NCBI RefSeq assembly: GCF_025359345.1 | Contig: NZ_JANYGQ010000035.1 | Location: 165,202-229,201 of the forward strand | From: Mucilaginibacter sp. | Lineage (GTDB): Bacteria > Bacteroidota > Bacteroidia > Sphingobacteriales > Sphingobacteriaceae | Direction: 5' to 3' | Length of the DNA: 64,000 nt | Shown: piece by piece, positions 25,886 through 35,110 of the stretch | Numbering within the stretch: position 1 is the first letter of the stretch | Layout of the letters: every line of letters starts with the position of its first letter | Program-made: the position numbers and the translations under genes | Notes under the pieces: model-generated | The model's input: the letters and a program-made list of their open reading frames with translations, nothing else | What the model was told of the DNA's origin: nothing | Database searches by the model: none

Positions 25886-26533
25886 CTAAATATCCAGGCA
25901 ATTATCATCTTTATAGAAAACTGACGTCGACTTGCGGTAAAACAATCCCGGCGAAATACCGCTGAACGAAAGTTCCTTAAATCCTTTACTCTTCAAAAAC
26001 ATGATGCCTTCGCCGTAAAATTCGCGCTCCGAATCATCCAAAACAACCACACCATTTGAGGTTAATGCATCAACAGCCTGCTTGCAGCAATTCACCCTGT
26101 CGCGGCCATCCACGATAATAATATCAAACTTTTTTTCAAGTTTTAACGGCATGCGGCAATAGTCGCCATCGCGCACCAGCTCGCAAAAAATCATTTCAGA
26201 ATTTTCGGGTTTGGTACTTACAATTTTTTCGAACCAAGCTTTGTCGTGTTCAACCGATACTACCTGCGCAGCATATTTTGCGTAGAAAAATGTAGAATTA
26301 CCAGAACCAAACTCAAAAACCGAAAGGTTTTTCTTAAGGTGCGATTTTATAAAATCAATAAACGAATAAGTAACCCATGGAATGGGGTTGTTATGCTCAT
26401 CAACCGGTGTTTTATGGTCATACGCATTAAACCAGCCAATCTCGTCTAAATAACCTTTTTCGTTAAATGAAAGCAGGGTTTTGAGTCTTTTGGGACTGGC
26501 AAATACTTTATAAAGCAACTTGAGTTTACTCAT
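25886..26533 (-). CDS. SAM-dependent methyltransferase (FkbM-like), glycan-associated
   Basis: A 215-residue protein. LSVFEFGSGNSTFFYAKY near residue 70 is motif I, VVSVEHDKAWFEKIV motif II, and FDIIIVDGRDRVNCC motif IV. VVLDDSEREFYGEG follows. Such proteins are often found with polysaccharide flippases. Its ATG overlaps the stop of the flippase gene by 4 bp (ATGA), which shows cotranscription and suggests that the two serve one surface glycan. Confidence 0.78.
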   Translation of the reverse strand: MSKLKLLYKVFASPKRLKTLLSFNEKGYLDEIGWFNAYDHKTPVDEHNNPIPWVTYSFIDFIKSHLKKNLSVFEFGSGNSTFFYAKYAAQVVSVEHDKAWFEKIVSTKPENSEMIFCELVRDGDYCRMPLKLEKKFDIIIVDGRDRVNCCKQAVDALTSNGVVVLDDSEREFYGEGIMFLKSKGFKELSFSGISPGLFYRKSTSVFYKDDNCLDI

Positions 26534-27852
26534 TTTTTAATGATTTTTTGAACCAGCGAAATTAGGAATAATGATTTTAACATCATTACTCCCTGCTCGC
26601 TAACTTTCGGTATCAATATAATTACAAATGTGGCGCTTGCATAGGCAACTAAAGTTGAAATAGCAGCACCCATCATCCCCATGTGTGGTATTAATATTAG
26701 GTTAAGTACAATGTTAATTACCGCGCCAAACCCAGTGCGGATAAAGGTTAGCTTGCTGAAATTTTCGGCAATTAAATACTGGCTGCTGGCCGCGCCCAAA
26801 AACACAAACACCCCCGACCATATGTGCACCGATAATGCAGGCGCTGAGTAATAGTATTCGGGTTTGAAAGGTAAAATGTGATAGATTAGCGGCGAGGCAA
26901 ATGTTACTATGACGGCTATTGGTAAACTGATGTAAACCATCAGGTCATACAGGTTTTGAATACGTTTTTTGTAACGTCCGGGGTCGTCACGTTTAGCGTT
27001 TAGGATAGCCGGAAAAAGCGTGGTAACAATAACTGCAGGAATGAAATTCCACACTTCGCTTAAATTTGCAACGGTTGCATAAGCTCCCGCTTCTTTTGCG
27101 CCGGAAATATTTTGCACCATCAGCAGGTCTATCTTCATATAAAGGGCAACCATAATACCTGAAATGATAAGCGGCCACGAATATTTCAACAGTTTTTTGG
27201 ACAATTCGAAATTGAACGTCCAGTTATAAACGCTGCGTTGCTTGCGTTGATAGGTAAAATAATAGCCTATAGAAAGCAGTAAAAAGTCGAACGTGTAGGC
27301 GTAAACAAACCAGATAAGCGGCATTTGCAGGTGTATCAGCAATAGCTTAACCGCAGCGGATACCAGGTTGCCTGTAATTTGAACCTGCATGATGTACTTT
27401 GACTGCACCTGGCTTTGAAAATACGAATCGATGACGTTGAAGGCCTGTATAATGCCTATTGCGGAAAAAATCAACACATAATGATAGGGCGTCCCCTTAG
27501 CGGGGTAAATGGTATATGCAAAATAAATAATTGGAACGCAGCAAAAACCGGCAAATATCTTCATCCAAAAGGATGTGCCTAAAATTTGGTCCCTGTTTTC
27601 AGGAAATTGATGAAGTTCTTTAACAATGAATTGGTCCAGGCCAAGTGCGGCCAGCGCAGAGGCGAAGTAGATGTAAACCGTACCGCCGGTTAAAATGCCA
27701 TTGTTTTCGCGGTGCAGGTAGTTGGCTACCGCTATCCCCACAAACATTTTTATCGCCAGGCTGCCGATGCGGCCAATAAACATCATCCCGGTATTTTTAA
27801 AATACTTTTCGAGTGCCTGCTGGTCAAAACCTGGAATGGAGGGTAAGCGCAT
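26530..27852 (-). CDS. Wzx-like polysaccharide flippase
   Basis: About 440 residues with 12-14 membrane helices (MFIGRIGSLAIKMFVGIAVANYL, LGLDQFIVKEL, WPLIISGIMVALYMKIDLLM, FVFLGAASSQYLIAENF). The profile fits the MOP/PST superfamily that flips undecaprenyl-linked oligosaccharides across the inner membrane. An in-frame GTG at 27861 would add three residues, but the -7 box at 27861-27868 overlaps it. ATG at 27852 is therefore preferred, with a very short leader. The downstream methyltransferase is overlapped by 4 bp. Confidence 0.87.
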   Translation of the reverse strand: MRLPSIPGFDQQALEKYFKNTGMMFIGRIGSLAIKMFVGIAVANYLHRENNGILTGGTVYIYFASALAALGLDQFIVKELHQFPENRDQILGTSFWMKIFAGFCCVPIIYFAYTIYPAKGTPYHYVLIFSAIGIIQAFNVIDSYFQSQVQSKYIMQVQITGNLVSAAVKLLLIHLQMPLIWFVYAYTFDFLLLSIGYYFTYQRKQRSVYNWTFNFELSKKLLKYSWPLIISGIMVALYMKIDLLMVQNISGAKEAGAYATVANLSEVWNFIPAVIVTTLFPAILNAKRDDPGRYKKRIQNLYDLMVYISLPIAVIVTFASPLIYHILPFKPEYYYSAPALSVHIWSGVFVFLGAASSQYLIAENFSKLTFIRTGFGAVINIVLNLILIPHMGMMGAAISTLVAYASATFVIILIPKVSEQGVMMLKSLFLISLVQKIIKK

Positions 27853-27860
27853 ATTTTGCA

Positions 27861-27868
27861 CAAAGGTA
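27861..27868 (-). promoter_or_regulatory. -7 box TACCTTTG for the flippase operon
   Basis: Minus-strand TACCTTTG matches TAnnTTTG 9 bp before the ATG at 27852 and decides that start over the GTG at 27861. It lies next to the bidirectional terminator at 27871. Confidence 0.45.
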
Positions 27869-27870
27869 TT

Positions 27871-27913
27871 AAAAAAAGGAAACCCGCCGTTTAAACGGCA
27901 GGTTTCCTTTTTT
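27871..27913. terminator. Bidirectional rho-independent terminator
   Basis: A long palindrome with arms AAAGGAAACC and GGTTTCCTTT around GCCGTTTAAACGGC, with A and T runs at its outer ends. It follows the stop of the lipoprotein gene (27928) on the minus strand. Confidence 0.88.
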
Positions 27914-27927
27914 ATGTCAGCATAAAA

Positions 27928-28956
27928 TTAATTTAGATGTAAATAGCCGTTGCCATCGATATAAACAAAGCTACCGTCGGGCTTAACCGATATGCTTATT
28001 GCTGTTGCTGTGCTTATTGAAACTGCAGCCCACGAGCCTGTCGCATCTATTTTGGCAACCGCAGATGTAGCAGCCGCAGCCCCAGACGCAAAAACGCTGC
28101 CATTGGCACCGATACCTATGTCGTTAGCCAGGAAACCATTAATAGGATTCCAAAGCCGCGTACCATCGTATTTGTAAACGACGTTTGACAGGTTGGCAAC
28201 ATAAGGAATTCCGTGAGGGTCAACCGCTATATGGATGCCGGCGCACTCTGGCATAGTAACCCAATTGCTGCCATCCCACTTTGAAATGCTTTTGCCGCCG
28301 GAAGGTGAAACATCGTCTGTACCGATAATGAATGCAGAGCCATCAGCGCCAATGCCTATATCGGTAGCGGTACCAGGCATTAGTTGCCAGGCCGATGTAG
28401 AATCGCGGAAACGATAAACGAGATTTGATTTGTTAACCACCCATGGCTTTCCATCGGGCCCGACGGCTATCCGGACACCTGCGCACAAAGGCAGTTTATT
28501 TAATTTATTGCCTACAACTTTGTAAATGCCAAACCCGCCGGTGGGCGACACCAAATCAGTCCCGATGGCGTAAATAGAACCATCTGCGCCAACTGAAACA
28601 TCAGATACCTTGGTATCCGAAATATTATTTCCCCCTACAATCACCACGCATTTTGCCGAAACAGCATAAGTTTTATGCACTGCTGTTATCAAAACTATAC
28701 CTGCACGAAATGCAGTTATAAGGCCTGTTGCATCTATTTTTACAATTGAGGTATCAGATGAGGCCCAGTTAATCTGGTCGGCGTGATAATTCTTTGCGGC
28801 AAGATACTGAGTTGTGCCCTGTGTAATGCGGACAGTATCGAATGTAAGTTTGATCGAATGGTCTGGCTCTGTCTGAACGTCAGTAACCTTACTGCATGAA
28901 TTCAGGACCACCATAAATCCAAGCACTGCAATAATGATAAGGTAAAGTTTTTTCAT
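27928..28956 (-). CDS. Lipoprotein with Big2-type Ig domain and tectonin-like beta-propeller
   Basis: A 342-residue protein. A lipobox (VVLNSC) near residue 16-21 ends the signal sequence. Residues 33-110 are a bacterial Ig-like (Big2) domain: SIKLTFDTVRITQGTTQYL, DTSIVKIDATGLITAFRAGIVLITA. The rest consists of repeats of about 45 residues with VGADGSIYAIGTD, VGPDGKPWVVN, IGADGSAFIIGTD and VDPHGIPYVAN, a six-bladed tectonin/propeller pattern. Such lipoproteins probably bind carbohydrate or other surface ligands; the ligand is unknown. It has its own -7 box and terminator. Confidence 0.8.
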   Translation of the reverse strand: MKKLYLIIIAVLGFMVVLNSCSKVTDVQTEPDHSIKLTFDTVRITQGTTQYLAAKNYHADQINWASSDTSIVKIDATGLITAFRAGIVLITAVHKTYAVSAKCVVIVGGNNISDTKVSDVSVGADGSIYAIGTDLVSPTGGFGIYKVVGNKLNKLPLCAGVRIAVGPDGKPWVVNKSNLVYRFRDSTSAWQLMPGTATDIGIGADGSAFIIGTDDVSPSGGKSISKWDGSNWVTMPECAGIHIAVDPHGIPYVANLSNVVYKYDGTRLWNPINGFLANDIGIGANGSVFASGAAAATSAVAKIDATGSWAAVSISTATAISISVKPDGSFVYIDGNGYLHLN

Positions 28957-28975
28957 TAAATGACAATTATAGCCT

Positions 28976-28983
28976 CAAATATA
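28976..28983 (-). promoter_or_regulatory. -7 box TATATTTG for the propeller lipoprotein
   Basis: Minus-strand TATATTTG matches TAnnTTTG, 20 bp upstream of the ATG at 28956. Confidence 0.42.
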
Positions 28984-29213
28984 TTCTTTTTTTATCGTGA
29001 TAAAATAACGCAGTCAGAGTAACATCGCGCAAAAGATTACTACCTGGCGATAATAGTGACTAATTTTGATGATGGATTTATCCATTGTTTATATTGCAAC
29101 GCTAACTAACTACCACCTAATCTTGTACGGATTACCAATGTTTATTTACCATTAACATTTCATTAATAAATCCGTTTGCGTTTGTGGGGGGCTTTAATAT
29201 CCAAATATTTGTA

Positions 29214-29624
29214 ATGAATAAATTACAAAGTGGCATGTCGGCAGTGATTAACGTATTCGCGAGGTTTTTACTTTTTATAGCAGCACTGATAATTGTAATA
29301 CTGCCGGTTTCAAACCTTATATCGGGCCAGCCGATAAATCATCATCACCACACACCGGTCAATAAACATAAACTTGTACATCATCAATATTTAGAACGCG
29401 GCGGACACGACATAAGCTGGGACTTTTTTAACAAGCGGCACCTTTCGGCTCCTCCTGTGCATTTTAAACTAAAAACTATCACCGCTATATGCCTGCTATT
29501 TAGTTTGTTTGCCGCCAGCTGCGTTTTAAAATCAATAAGCATATCAAGATTTAACTTTTTGCCGTGTAAAAGCCAGTTCCCGGCGCTTCAAAAGCACGTC
29601 ATTTACCAAACCTTCCTTATTTAG
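29214..29624 (+). CDS. Histidine-rich membrane protein of unknown function
   Basis: About 136 residues from ATG 29214 (an in-frame start at 29184 would add ten hydrophobic residues). One membrane helix (LLFIAALIIVILPVSNLI) is followed by a loop with HHHHTP, HKLVHHQY and GGHDISW, then a second helix ending in two cysteines (TAICLLFSLFAASC). The His cluster suggests metal binding. I recognise no family. It stands upstream of a MarR regulator and a TonB receptor on the same strand, so a link to metal uptake is possible but unproven. Confidence 0.5.
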   Translation: MNKLQSGMSAVINVFARFLLFIAALIIVILPVSNLISGQPINHHHHTPVNKHKLVHHQYLERGGHDISWDFFNKRHLSAPPVHFKLKTITAICLLFSLFAASCVLKSISISRFNFLPCKSQFPALQKHVIYQTFLI

Positions 29625-29720
29625 CACTTCTCCGGGCATTTGCCCACAATCCGTTATAATTAACATAATTACAAATTACCGGGCAGCTGTTTTTCGGCAC
29701 CGGGTACATCAATTATTATA

Positions 29721-30218
29721 ATGAATTTTGGAGAGGATCTGAACGTGCAGGTAATGCAGGTAAATAAATCATACCAGCAATATTTATTTGGCGCACTTAA
29801 AGAAATAGAAATTTATCAGCATTACCCCATTATTCTGGCTATAAACCGGGCGGGGGGGCGTATAACGCAAAAAGCAATTTGCGACCAGTTACAGATAGAA
29901 AAATCAAATATCGTTGCCATAATAACATTGTTGATAAACAAAAACTATGTTACCAAAGAGGTAAATTTTAAAGACCGCAGGGGAAAGCTCATTACCCTTA
30001 CCGCCAAGGCAAATTATTTGATTGGTATACTGGATAGTTTATTTACTGTTTTTGAACAACAGGTATTTGAAGATGTCACCTGGCAGGAAAGGTTCACCTG
30101 TCTGCGTGTACTGGCAAAGGTAAACGAAAAACTCAAAGCCACAGCCAGCAACGGTTCCGACTTTGATAAACTGGTAAACCAGGTGACATTATTAAATAAT
30201 GACGATGTTTTGGCGTAA
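29721..30218 (+). CDS. MarR-family transcriptional regulator
   Basis: A 165-residue winged-helix protein. The HTH region is AGGRITQKAICDQLQIEKSNIVAIITLLINK, followed by the wing NYVTKEVNFKDRRGKLITLTAKA, the DxRxxxxxLT signature of MarR proteins. N- and C-terminal helices form the dimer interface. MarR proteins bind palindromes and release DNA on ligand binding. Directly downstream lies an intergenic region with nested inverted repeats overlapping a promoter for the TonB receptor, which makes it the likely local regulator. Confidence 0.88.
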   Translation: MNFGEDLNVQVMQVNKSYQQYLFGALKEIEIYQHYPIILAINRAGGRITQKAICDQLQIEKSNIVAIITLLINKNYVTKEVNFKDRRGKLITLTAKANYLIGILDSLFTVFEQQVFEDVTWQERFTCLRVLAKVNEKLKATASNGSDFDKLVNQVTLLNNDDVLA

Positions 30219-30242
30219 TTATAGGCAATGGTTATGAAACTG

Positions 30243-30309
30243 AACCATTGGTAACACCTTATGCTGTAACATATAATGGTTTGATAATGGCAAAAAATTG
30301 TTACAGCAT
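30243..30309. promoter_or_regulatory. Nested inverted repeats, candidate MarR operator
   Basis: ATGCTGTAACA (30261-30271) and TGTTACAGCAT (30299-30309) are perfect 11-bp inverted copies. A second pair, AACCATT (30243) and AATGGTT (30275), interlocks with the first. The right arm covers the -33 element of the TonB receptor promoter, so protein bound there could block transcription. Confidence 0.5.
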
Positions 30310-30328
30310 GCTGATAGAAATAGCTTTG
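30297..30328 (+). promoter_or_regulatory. Promoter ATTG-N20-TAGCTTTG for the TonB receptor
   Basis: The -33 element ATTG (30297-30300) and the -7 box TAGCTTTG (30321-30328) are spaced 20 bp, close to the Bacteroidota consensus TTTG-N19-TAnnTTTG. The GTG start follows 17 bp later. Confidence 0.6.
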
Positions 30329-30344
30329 CATCAAAATATTTTTA

Positions 30345-33137
30345 GTGAAAAAAGTTATATTCTTCGGCGTTGTATTGCCTCTGGTTTTTGTATGTAAAAA
30401 TGTTGTTTTTGCACAGGGTACCGGTAAAATTGTTGGTAAAGTAATAGACAGCAAAACCAGCGAAACCTTAATAGGCGCAAGTGCCGGCATACACGGCACA
30501 GCAACAGGCACTGCTACCGATGTTGAAGGTCGTTATGTATTAGGCGGCATACAGCCTGGCAGCTATACCTTAATTATAAGGTACATTGGGTACGAGAGTA
30601 AAATAATATCAGACATAGAAGTTAAAGCCGGCAATGCCACCACGCTCGACGTTGCTTTAGCGCAGGCCCGAGCTTCAAACCTCAAAGAGGTGGTGGTTAG
30701 GGCAACTTACCGCCAGGAGTCAATAGGGGCCTTATATGCTATCCAAAAAAACAGCATTTCTATTTCCGACGGCATATCTGCCGAACTGATAAGGAAATCG
30801 CCGGATAAAAGCACCAGTGATGTTTTAAAACGGGTGAGCGGCACAACCATACAGGATAACAAGTTTGTTGTAGTGCGTGGCTTAAGCGACCGTTACAACA
30901 GCGCGTCGCTTGATGGCTCTTCGTTGCCAAGTACCGAGCCTAACCGTAAGGCGTTCTCGTTCGATATTGTTCCGGCATCATTAATTGATAACATTATTAT
31001 CAGCAAAACTGCCACCCCGGATATGCCCGGCGATTTTGCCGGCGGCAGCGTACAAATACTAACCAAAGACATCCCCGACCAAAATTTCGTAAGTTTTGGG
31101 ATTAGCTATGGCTACAATACCCAAAGCACATTTAAAGATTTTAAAGGTGGTTACCGCAGCACCAGCGATTACTTTGGGTTTGATGACGGCAGTCGGAAAT
31201 TGACTGCTAACTTTCCAACATCAACTCAAATTGTAAACAGGCAGCTAACTTCAAAAGGCAATATCCAGGCCATTAACAGCTTAAATAACGATTTCAATAT
31301 TTACACAAGCAAGGCGCTACCTACTCAAAACTACCAGTTTACTTTAGGCGATGTGCGTGAAATTGGCAAAAACAAAAATCGGTTTGGTACTACCATTGCA
31401 TTAACCTACAGAAATTCGCAAACTGTAATCCCCGACCTGACGCAGCAGTTTGATAATTACGACTATCATAACCAGCAATATAAATTCTCAACCAACATCG
31501 GGGCCTTAACTAATTTTGCCTACAGCTTCGGCAAAAGTAAAATAACCTTTAAAAACCTATACAACCGCGTACTCGACGACCAGTTTACCTATCGCACCGG
31601 CCTTAATACAAGCACATCAACCACCGGCGATAATCATTTTTACGCTTTCGATCTGCTTGAAAAAGCCTTGTTTAAAACAACCCTCGACGGTGAGCACGGC
31701 CTTGGTGCAAAAAGCGCCAAACTAAAATGGAACTTAAGCTATAGCAATGTACTGAACGACCAGCCCGACCAGCGCAAAGTAAATTATAAACAAAACGCGC
31801 CCGGCGAGCCATACTTTGCACAGGTTACAGGCCTGCAAAAAGAGAATGCCCGGCTGTTTTCGCACTTAAGCGAAAATGTTTTTTCGGGCAAGGTGGATTT
31901 TAGCCTGCCGGTTAAAATGTTTGCCCAAAGTACTTTTAAAACAGGCATCTACTCGCAGTATCGTGATCGTACGTTTAACGCCAGGTTCCTTGGGCTGGTA
32001 TTTAACACAAACGACCCTAACTACGATTCGAACACAATTTTACAACGCCCTATAGGCACCATCTTCGGGCAAAATGTAATCAACGCAGGCTTATATAACC
32101 TCGACGAACTATCAAACCCTACCGACAGGTATACCGCCAACAGCTTAACCAACTCGGCATATGCCATGCTTGATAATAAAATGGGCGAAAATGTAAGAAT
32201 TGTTTATGGTTTGAGAGTCGAAAAATTCAACCTGAAACTGCGTACCCAGGAAACCAATGTAAAGCAGCCACGCACCGATTTAGACAATACCGACTTACTG
32301 CCGTCAGTTAACTTTACTTACAGCTTAACAAAAAAAGCAAATTTCAGAGCGTCATACTATCGCACCGTTGCAAGGCCTGAGTTGCGCGAGGTAGCCCCCT
32401 TTCCATATTATGACTATGAACTGTTATCAACCATACAAGGCGAACCTTCATTAAAGCGTACCACTATCGATAACGCCGATATCAGGTATGAGTTTTATCC
32501 TTCGGCAGGACAAATATTCTCTATTTCGGCATTTTATAAAAACTTCACCAATGCCATTGAACCGGTTATTGATGATGTAAACTCGTCAAATACTATCAGT
32601 TATTTTAATTCAAAATCGGCCTACGTTTACGGTTTTGAGTTAGAGGCCCGCAAAACGCTCGATTTTTTAAGCAGCGGGGCTTTTTTTAAAGCGACCACGG
32701 CTTACGCAAACTTCTCTTATAACAAATCAAAAGTTACCAACCCTAACGATGGGGTTAACCGGTTAGAAAAATCGAGGCCCCTTGTTGGCCAGTCGCCATA
32801 CGTTATAAACGCAGGGTTACAGCATACCGAATTTGATAACAAGCTTTCGTTGAACGTACTATTTAACCGCCTGGGCAAAAGAATATTTTATGCCGGCGGC
32901 GAACGTTTCCCAAGCGTTTATGAAAGCCCGCGCAATGTGCTCGATTTCCAGGCAGGCTATAAAGTACTGAAAAGCAAAGGCGAAATTAAGTTTAACGGGG
33001 GCGATATCCTGAACCAGAAATACGATTTCACCTATCAGCTTAATGGTAAAACATACACCCCGCCGGGTACAGGCTACACTTTCAGGCGGTACAAGCCCGG
33101 CGCAAATTATTCAATCGCATTTAATTACACATTTTAA
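30345..33137 (+). CDS. TonB-dependent outer-membrane receptor with carboxypeptidase-like domain
   Basis: A 930-residue protein starting with GTG. The signal peptide ends at FAQG near residue 24. Residues 28-115 form a carboxypeptidase-regulatory-like domain (GKIVGKVIDSKTSETLIGA, GRYVLGGIQPGSYTL). The plug follows with DVLKRVSGTTIQDNKFVVVR, SSLPSTEPNRKAFSFDIVP and GDFAGGSVQI. The C-terminal half is a beta-barrel ending in aromatic FNYTF. There is no SusD partner, so it is not a classical glycan SusC. It is followed after 38 bp by a beta-helix-like lipoprotein. The transported ligand is unknown. Confidence 0.92.
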   Translation: MKKVIFFGVVLPLVFVCKNVVFAQGTGKIVGKVIDSKTSETLIGASAGIHGTATGTATDVEGRYVLGGIQPGSYTLIIRYIGYESKIISDIEVKAGNATTLDVALAQARASNLKEVVVRATYRQESIGALYAIQKNSISISDGISAELIRKSPDKSTSDVLKRVSGTTIQDNKFVVVRGLSDRYNSASLDGSSLPSTEPNRKAFSFDIVPASLIDNIIISKTATPDMPGDFAGGSVQILTKDIPDQNFVSFGISYGYNTQSTFKDFKGGYRSTSDYFGFDDGSRKLTANFPTSTQIVNRQLTSKGNIQAINSLNNDFNIYTSKALPTQNYQFTLGDVREIGKNKNRFGTTIALTYRNSQTVIPDLTQQFDNYDYHNQQYKFSTNIGALTNFAYSFGKSKITFKNLYNRVLDDQFTYRTGLNTSTSTTGDNHFYAFDLLEKALFKTTLDGEHGLGAKSAKLKWNLSYSNVLNDQPDQRKVNYKQNAPGEPYFAQVTGLQKENARLFSHLSENVFSGKVDFSLPVKMFAQSTFKTGIYSQYRDRTFNARFLGLVFNTNDPNYDSNTILQRPIGTIFGQNVINAGLYNLDELSNPTDRYTANSLTNSAYAMLDNKMGENVRIVYGLRVEKFNLKLRTQETNVKQPRTDLDNTDLLPSVNFTYSLTKKANFRASYYRTVARPELREVAPFPYYDYELLSTIQGEPSLKRTTIDNADIRYEFYPSAGQIFSISAFYKNFTNAIEPVIDDVNSSNTISYFNSKSAYVYGFELEARKTLDFLSSGAFFKATTAYANFSYNKSKVTNPNDGVNRLEKSRPLVGQSPYVINAGLQHTEFDNKLSLNVLFNRLGKRIFYAGGERFPSVYESPRNVLDFQAGYKVLKSKGEIKFNGGDILNQKYDFTYQLNGKTYTPPGTGYTFRRYKPGANYSIAFNYTF

Positions 33138-33175
33138 ATAACTGTAAAACTCAATAAACTACAAAACAACAAAAC

Positions 33176-34609
33176 ATGAAAAAATCATTTTTATTTTTAG
33201 CGTTAAGCGCTATCATTTTTACTACATCGTGTAGTAAAAATGGCAATACTGTTGATCCGCCCGTAACCCCGCCTGCATCATCGACAGTTGAAGTTACCGG
33301 AGATATCGCAGCCAGCACCACCTGGAAAGCTGATAAAATTTACCTCTTAAAAGGATTTGTTTACGTAACAAACGGCGCGGTACTTACTATTGAACCGGGT
33401 ACCATTATTAAAGGCGAAAAATCAAGCAAGGGAACCTTAGTTGTAACCCGCGGGGCTAAGGTGATGGCTGTTGGTACTGCAGACAAGCCAATTGTATTCA
33501 CCTCATCATTTGCTGCCGGCACACGCTCGGCCGGCGACTGGGGCGGTATTATCCTTTTAGGCAAGGCACCGGTTAACCAGGGCGACAACGTAGGCATTGA
33601 AGGTGGTTTGGATGCCAAAGGCGATGCTGCAAAGTATATCCAATACGGCGGTACCGCTGCTGACGATAACTCAGGAACATTAAAATATGTGCGTATCGAG
33701 TACGCCGGTATACCTTTTTCGCCTGATAATGAAATCAATGGCCTTACCATGGGTGGCGTAGGTTCTGGCACCACGCTTGAATATATCGAGGTTTACCGCT
33801 CGGGCGACGACTCATACGAGTGGTTTGGCGGTACAGTAAATGCCAAGCACCTATTGGCAATTGGTGGTTTGGACGATGATTTTGATACCGATTTCGGTTT
33901 CTCTGGTAAATTGCAGTTTTGCCTGGGCCAGCGCTACCCTACAATCGCCGACGTGTCTGGCTCAAATGGTTTTGAGTCGGATAACGATGCATCTGGTTCA
34001 GATAAAACGCCACAAACTTCGGCAGTGTTTGCTAACATGACCATGTTAGGGCCAATTGCAACTGCCACATCCGGTAACATTAACGCCAACTACACGCATG
34101 CCGCTCAAATCCGTCGTAACTCGGCTTTAAGCGTTTACAACTCGGTTTTTGCAGGATACGTTGAAGGTATATATATTGATGACTCAAAAGTTGCTACTGC
34201 AAAAGCTACTTCAAGTAATTTCTTAGCCGGCCGCTTAGGTTTTGCCAACAATATTATTTACGGAAGCAATAAAAAAGGAACCGAAGTTAAAGGCGAAAAC
34301 AAAGATTTGTTTGAGGCTACTTTAAGGGCAACAAATACCTTTAGCTCTGCATCGTATGCCGACGCGCTTATAACCGATCCATTCAAATATTCGTCTGATT
34401 TTGCTAATGCAGGTACACCTAACTTTACTGTTAAAGGTGGGTCTATAGCAGAAACCGGCGCTGTTTTTGCAGGCGTAGCTAAATTAAACAACCCGTTTTT
34501 TGACGTAGTTACCTATCGCGGCGCCTTCGGCTCCACCGACTGGACTGCTGGCTGGGCTAATTTTAACCCACAGGTACTACCTTACACTACCCCGGGTGCA
34601 GTAAAATAA
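33176..34609 (+). CDS. Secreted beta-helix-like lipoprotein, TonB-receptor partner
   Basis: A 477-residue protein. The signal peptide ends with a lipobox, FTTSCSKNG, at residues 15-23. From about residue 40 the sequence is a widespread Bacteroidota pattern: GDIAASTTWKADKIYLLKGF, VLTIEPGTIIKGE, RGAKVMAVGTADKPIVFTS, GDWGGIILLGKAP, KYVRIEYAG, YEWFGGTVNAKHLLAIGGLDDDFD and GSNGFESDNDA. Repeating short strands suggest a right-handed beta-helix. Such proteins regularly follow TonB receptors like the one at 30345. No enzymatic role is established to my knowledge. Confidence 0.82.
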   Translation: MKKSFLFLALSAIIFTTSCSKNGNTVDPPVTPPASSTVEVTGDIAASTTWKADKIYLLKGFVYVTNGAVLTIEPGTIIKGEKSSKGTLVVTRGAKVMAVGTADKPIVFTSSFAAGTRSAGDWGGIILLGKAPVNQGDNVGIEGGLDAKGDAAKYIQYGGTAADDNSGTLKYVRIEYAGIPFSPDNEINGLTMGGVGSGTTLEYIEVYRSGDDSYEWFGGTVNAKHLLAIGGLDDDFDTDFGFSGKLQFCLGQRYPTIADVSGSNGFESDNDASGSDKTPQTSAVFANMTMLGPIATATSGNINANYTHAAQIRRNSALSVYNSVFAGYVEGIYIDDSKVATAKATSSNFLAGRLGFANNIIYGSNKKGTEVKGENKDLFEATLRATNTFSSASYADALITDPFKYSSDFANAGTPNFTVKGGSIAETGAVFAGVAKLNNPFFDVVTYRGAFGSTDWTAGWANFNPQVLPYTTPGAVK

Positions 34610-34633
34610 TTAGTATTTAATCTAAACACAAAA

Positions 34634-34664
34634 GCTGCGTCAACCAATTGGCGCAGCTTTTTTT
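34634..34664 (+). terminator. Rho-independent terminator after the TonB/lipoprotein pair
   Basis: GCTGCGTC and GGCGCAGC form an 8-bp stem (one G-T pair) with an 8-base loop and a run of seven or more T. It lies 25 bp after the lipoprotein stop. Confidence 0.85.
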
Positions 34665-34693
34665 AAATTATAGCCATTTTACCACTGTTTTAA

Positions 34694-35002
34694 ATGAATT
34701 TTTTGAAGGCGGATTTAGATGAAACCGATGTCCAGGTATCGCAATTTGCAAGGGCGATAGCATTGCCCGTTAGGGTTTTTATCATCCGGATGATTATTGA
34801 AAACGGAAACGCGATAAATAAGAAAACTTTTTATACCAACACTTATAAAGCGCGTACTATTGACAAGCATATTCTTGAACTAAAATCGTTAGGGATAATA
34901 AAGGTTGATACCAAAGAGGCCCAGGTTATATACTGTATTGATAAGAAACTATTTGACAGGATGTCGGTTAAGTTTAACACGCTGCTTAACCACAAAAAGT
35001 AA
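34694..35002 (+). CDS. ArsR-like winged-helix regulator
   Basis: A 102-residue protein. FARAIALPVRVFIIRMIIENG resembles the first helices of ArsR-type repressors. The recognition helix region YKARTIDKHILELKSLGIIKV and the wing KEAQVIYCIDKKLFDRM follow. The usual ELCVC metal-binding motif in helix 3 is absent, so any ligand is not the classical arsenite or zinc site. It is convergent with typA. Confidence 0.75.
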   Translation: MNFLKADLDETDVQVSQFARAIALPVRVFIIRMIIENGNAINKKTFYTNTYKARTIDKHILELKSLGIIKVDTKEAQVIYCIDKKLFDRMSVKFNTLLNHKK

Positions 35003-35013
35003 TTTTACCCCCA

Positions 35014-35043
35014 CAAAAAAAGCACCCGGTAAAACCGGATGCT
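35014..35043 (-). terminator. Rho-independent terminator of typA
   Basis: On the minus strand GCATCCGGT and ACCGGGTGC pair around TTT and lead into seven T (A tract at 35015-35021). It lies about 70 bp past the typA stop. Confidence 0.72.
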
Positions 35044-35110
35044 CCATATATTTTAATTTGCTAATTGGGCGTTTTTTCAACCCAATCAACCAGTCACTTA
35101 ATCAACCAAA

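Noticed and set aside
30345..34609. SusC/SusD polysaccharide utilisation locus
   Set aside because: The partner lipoprotein has no SusD features, and no glycoside hydrolases are nearby.
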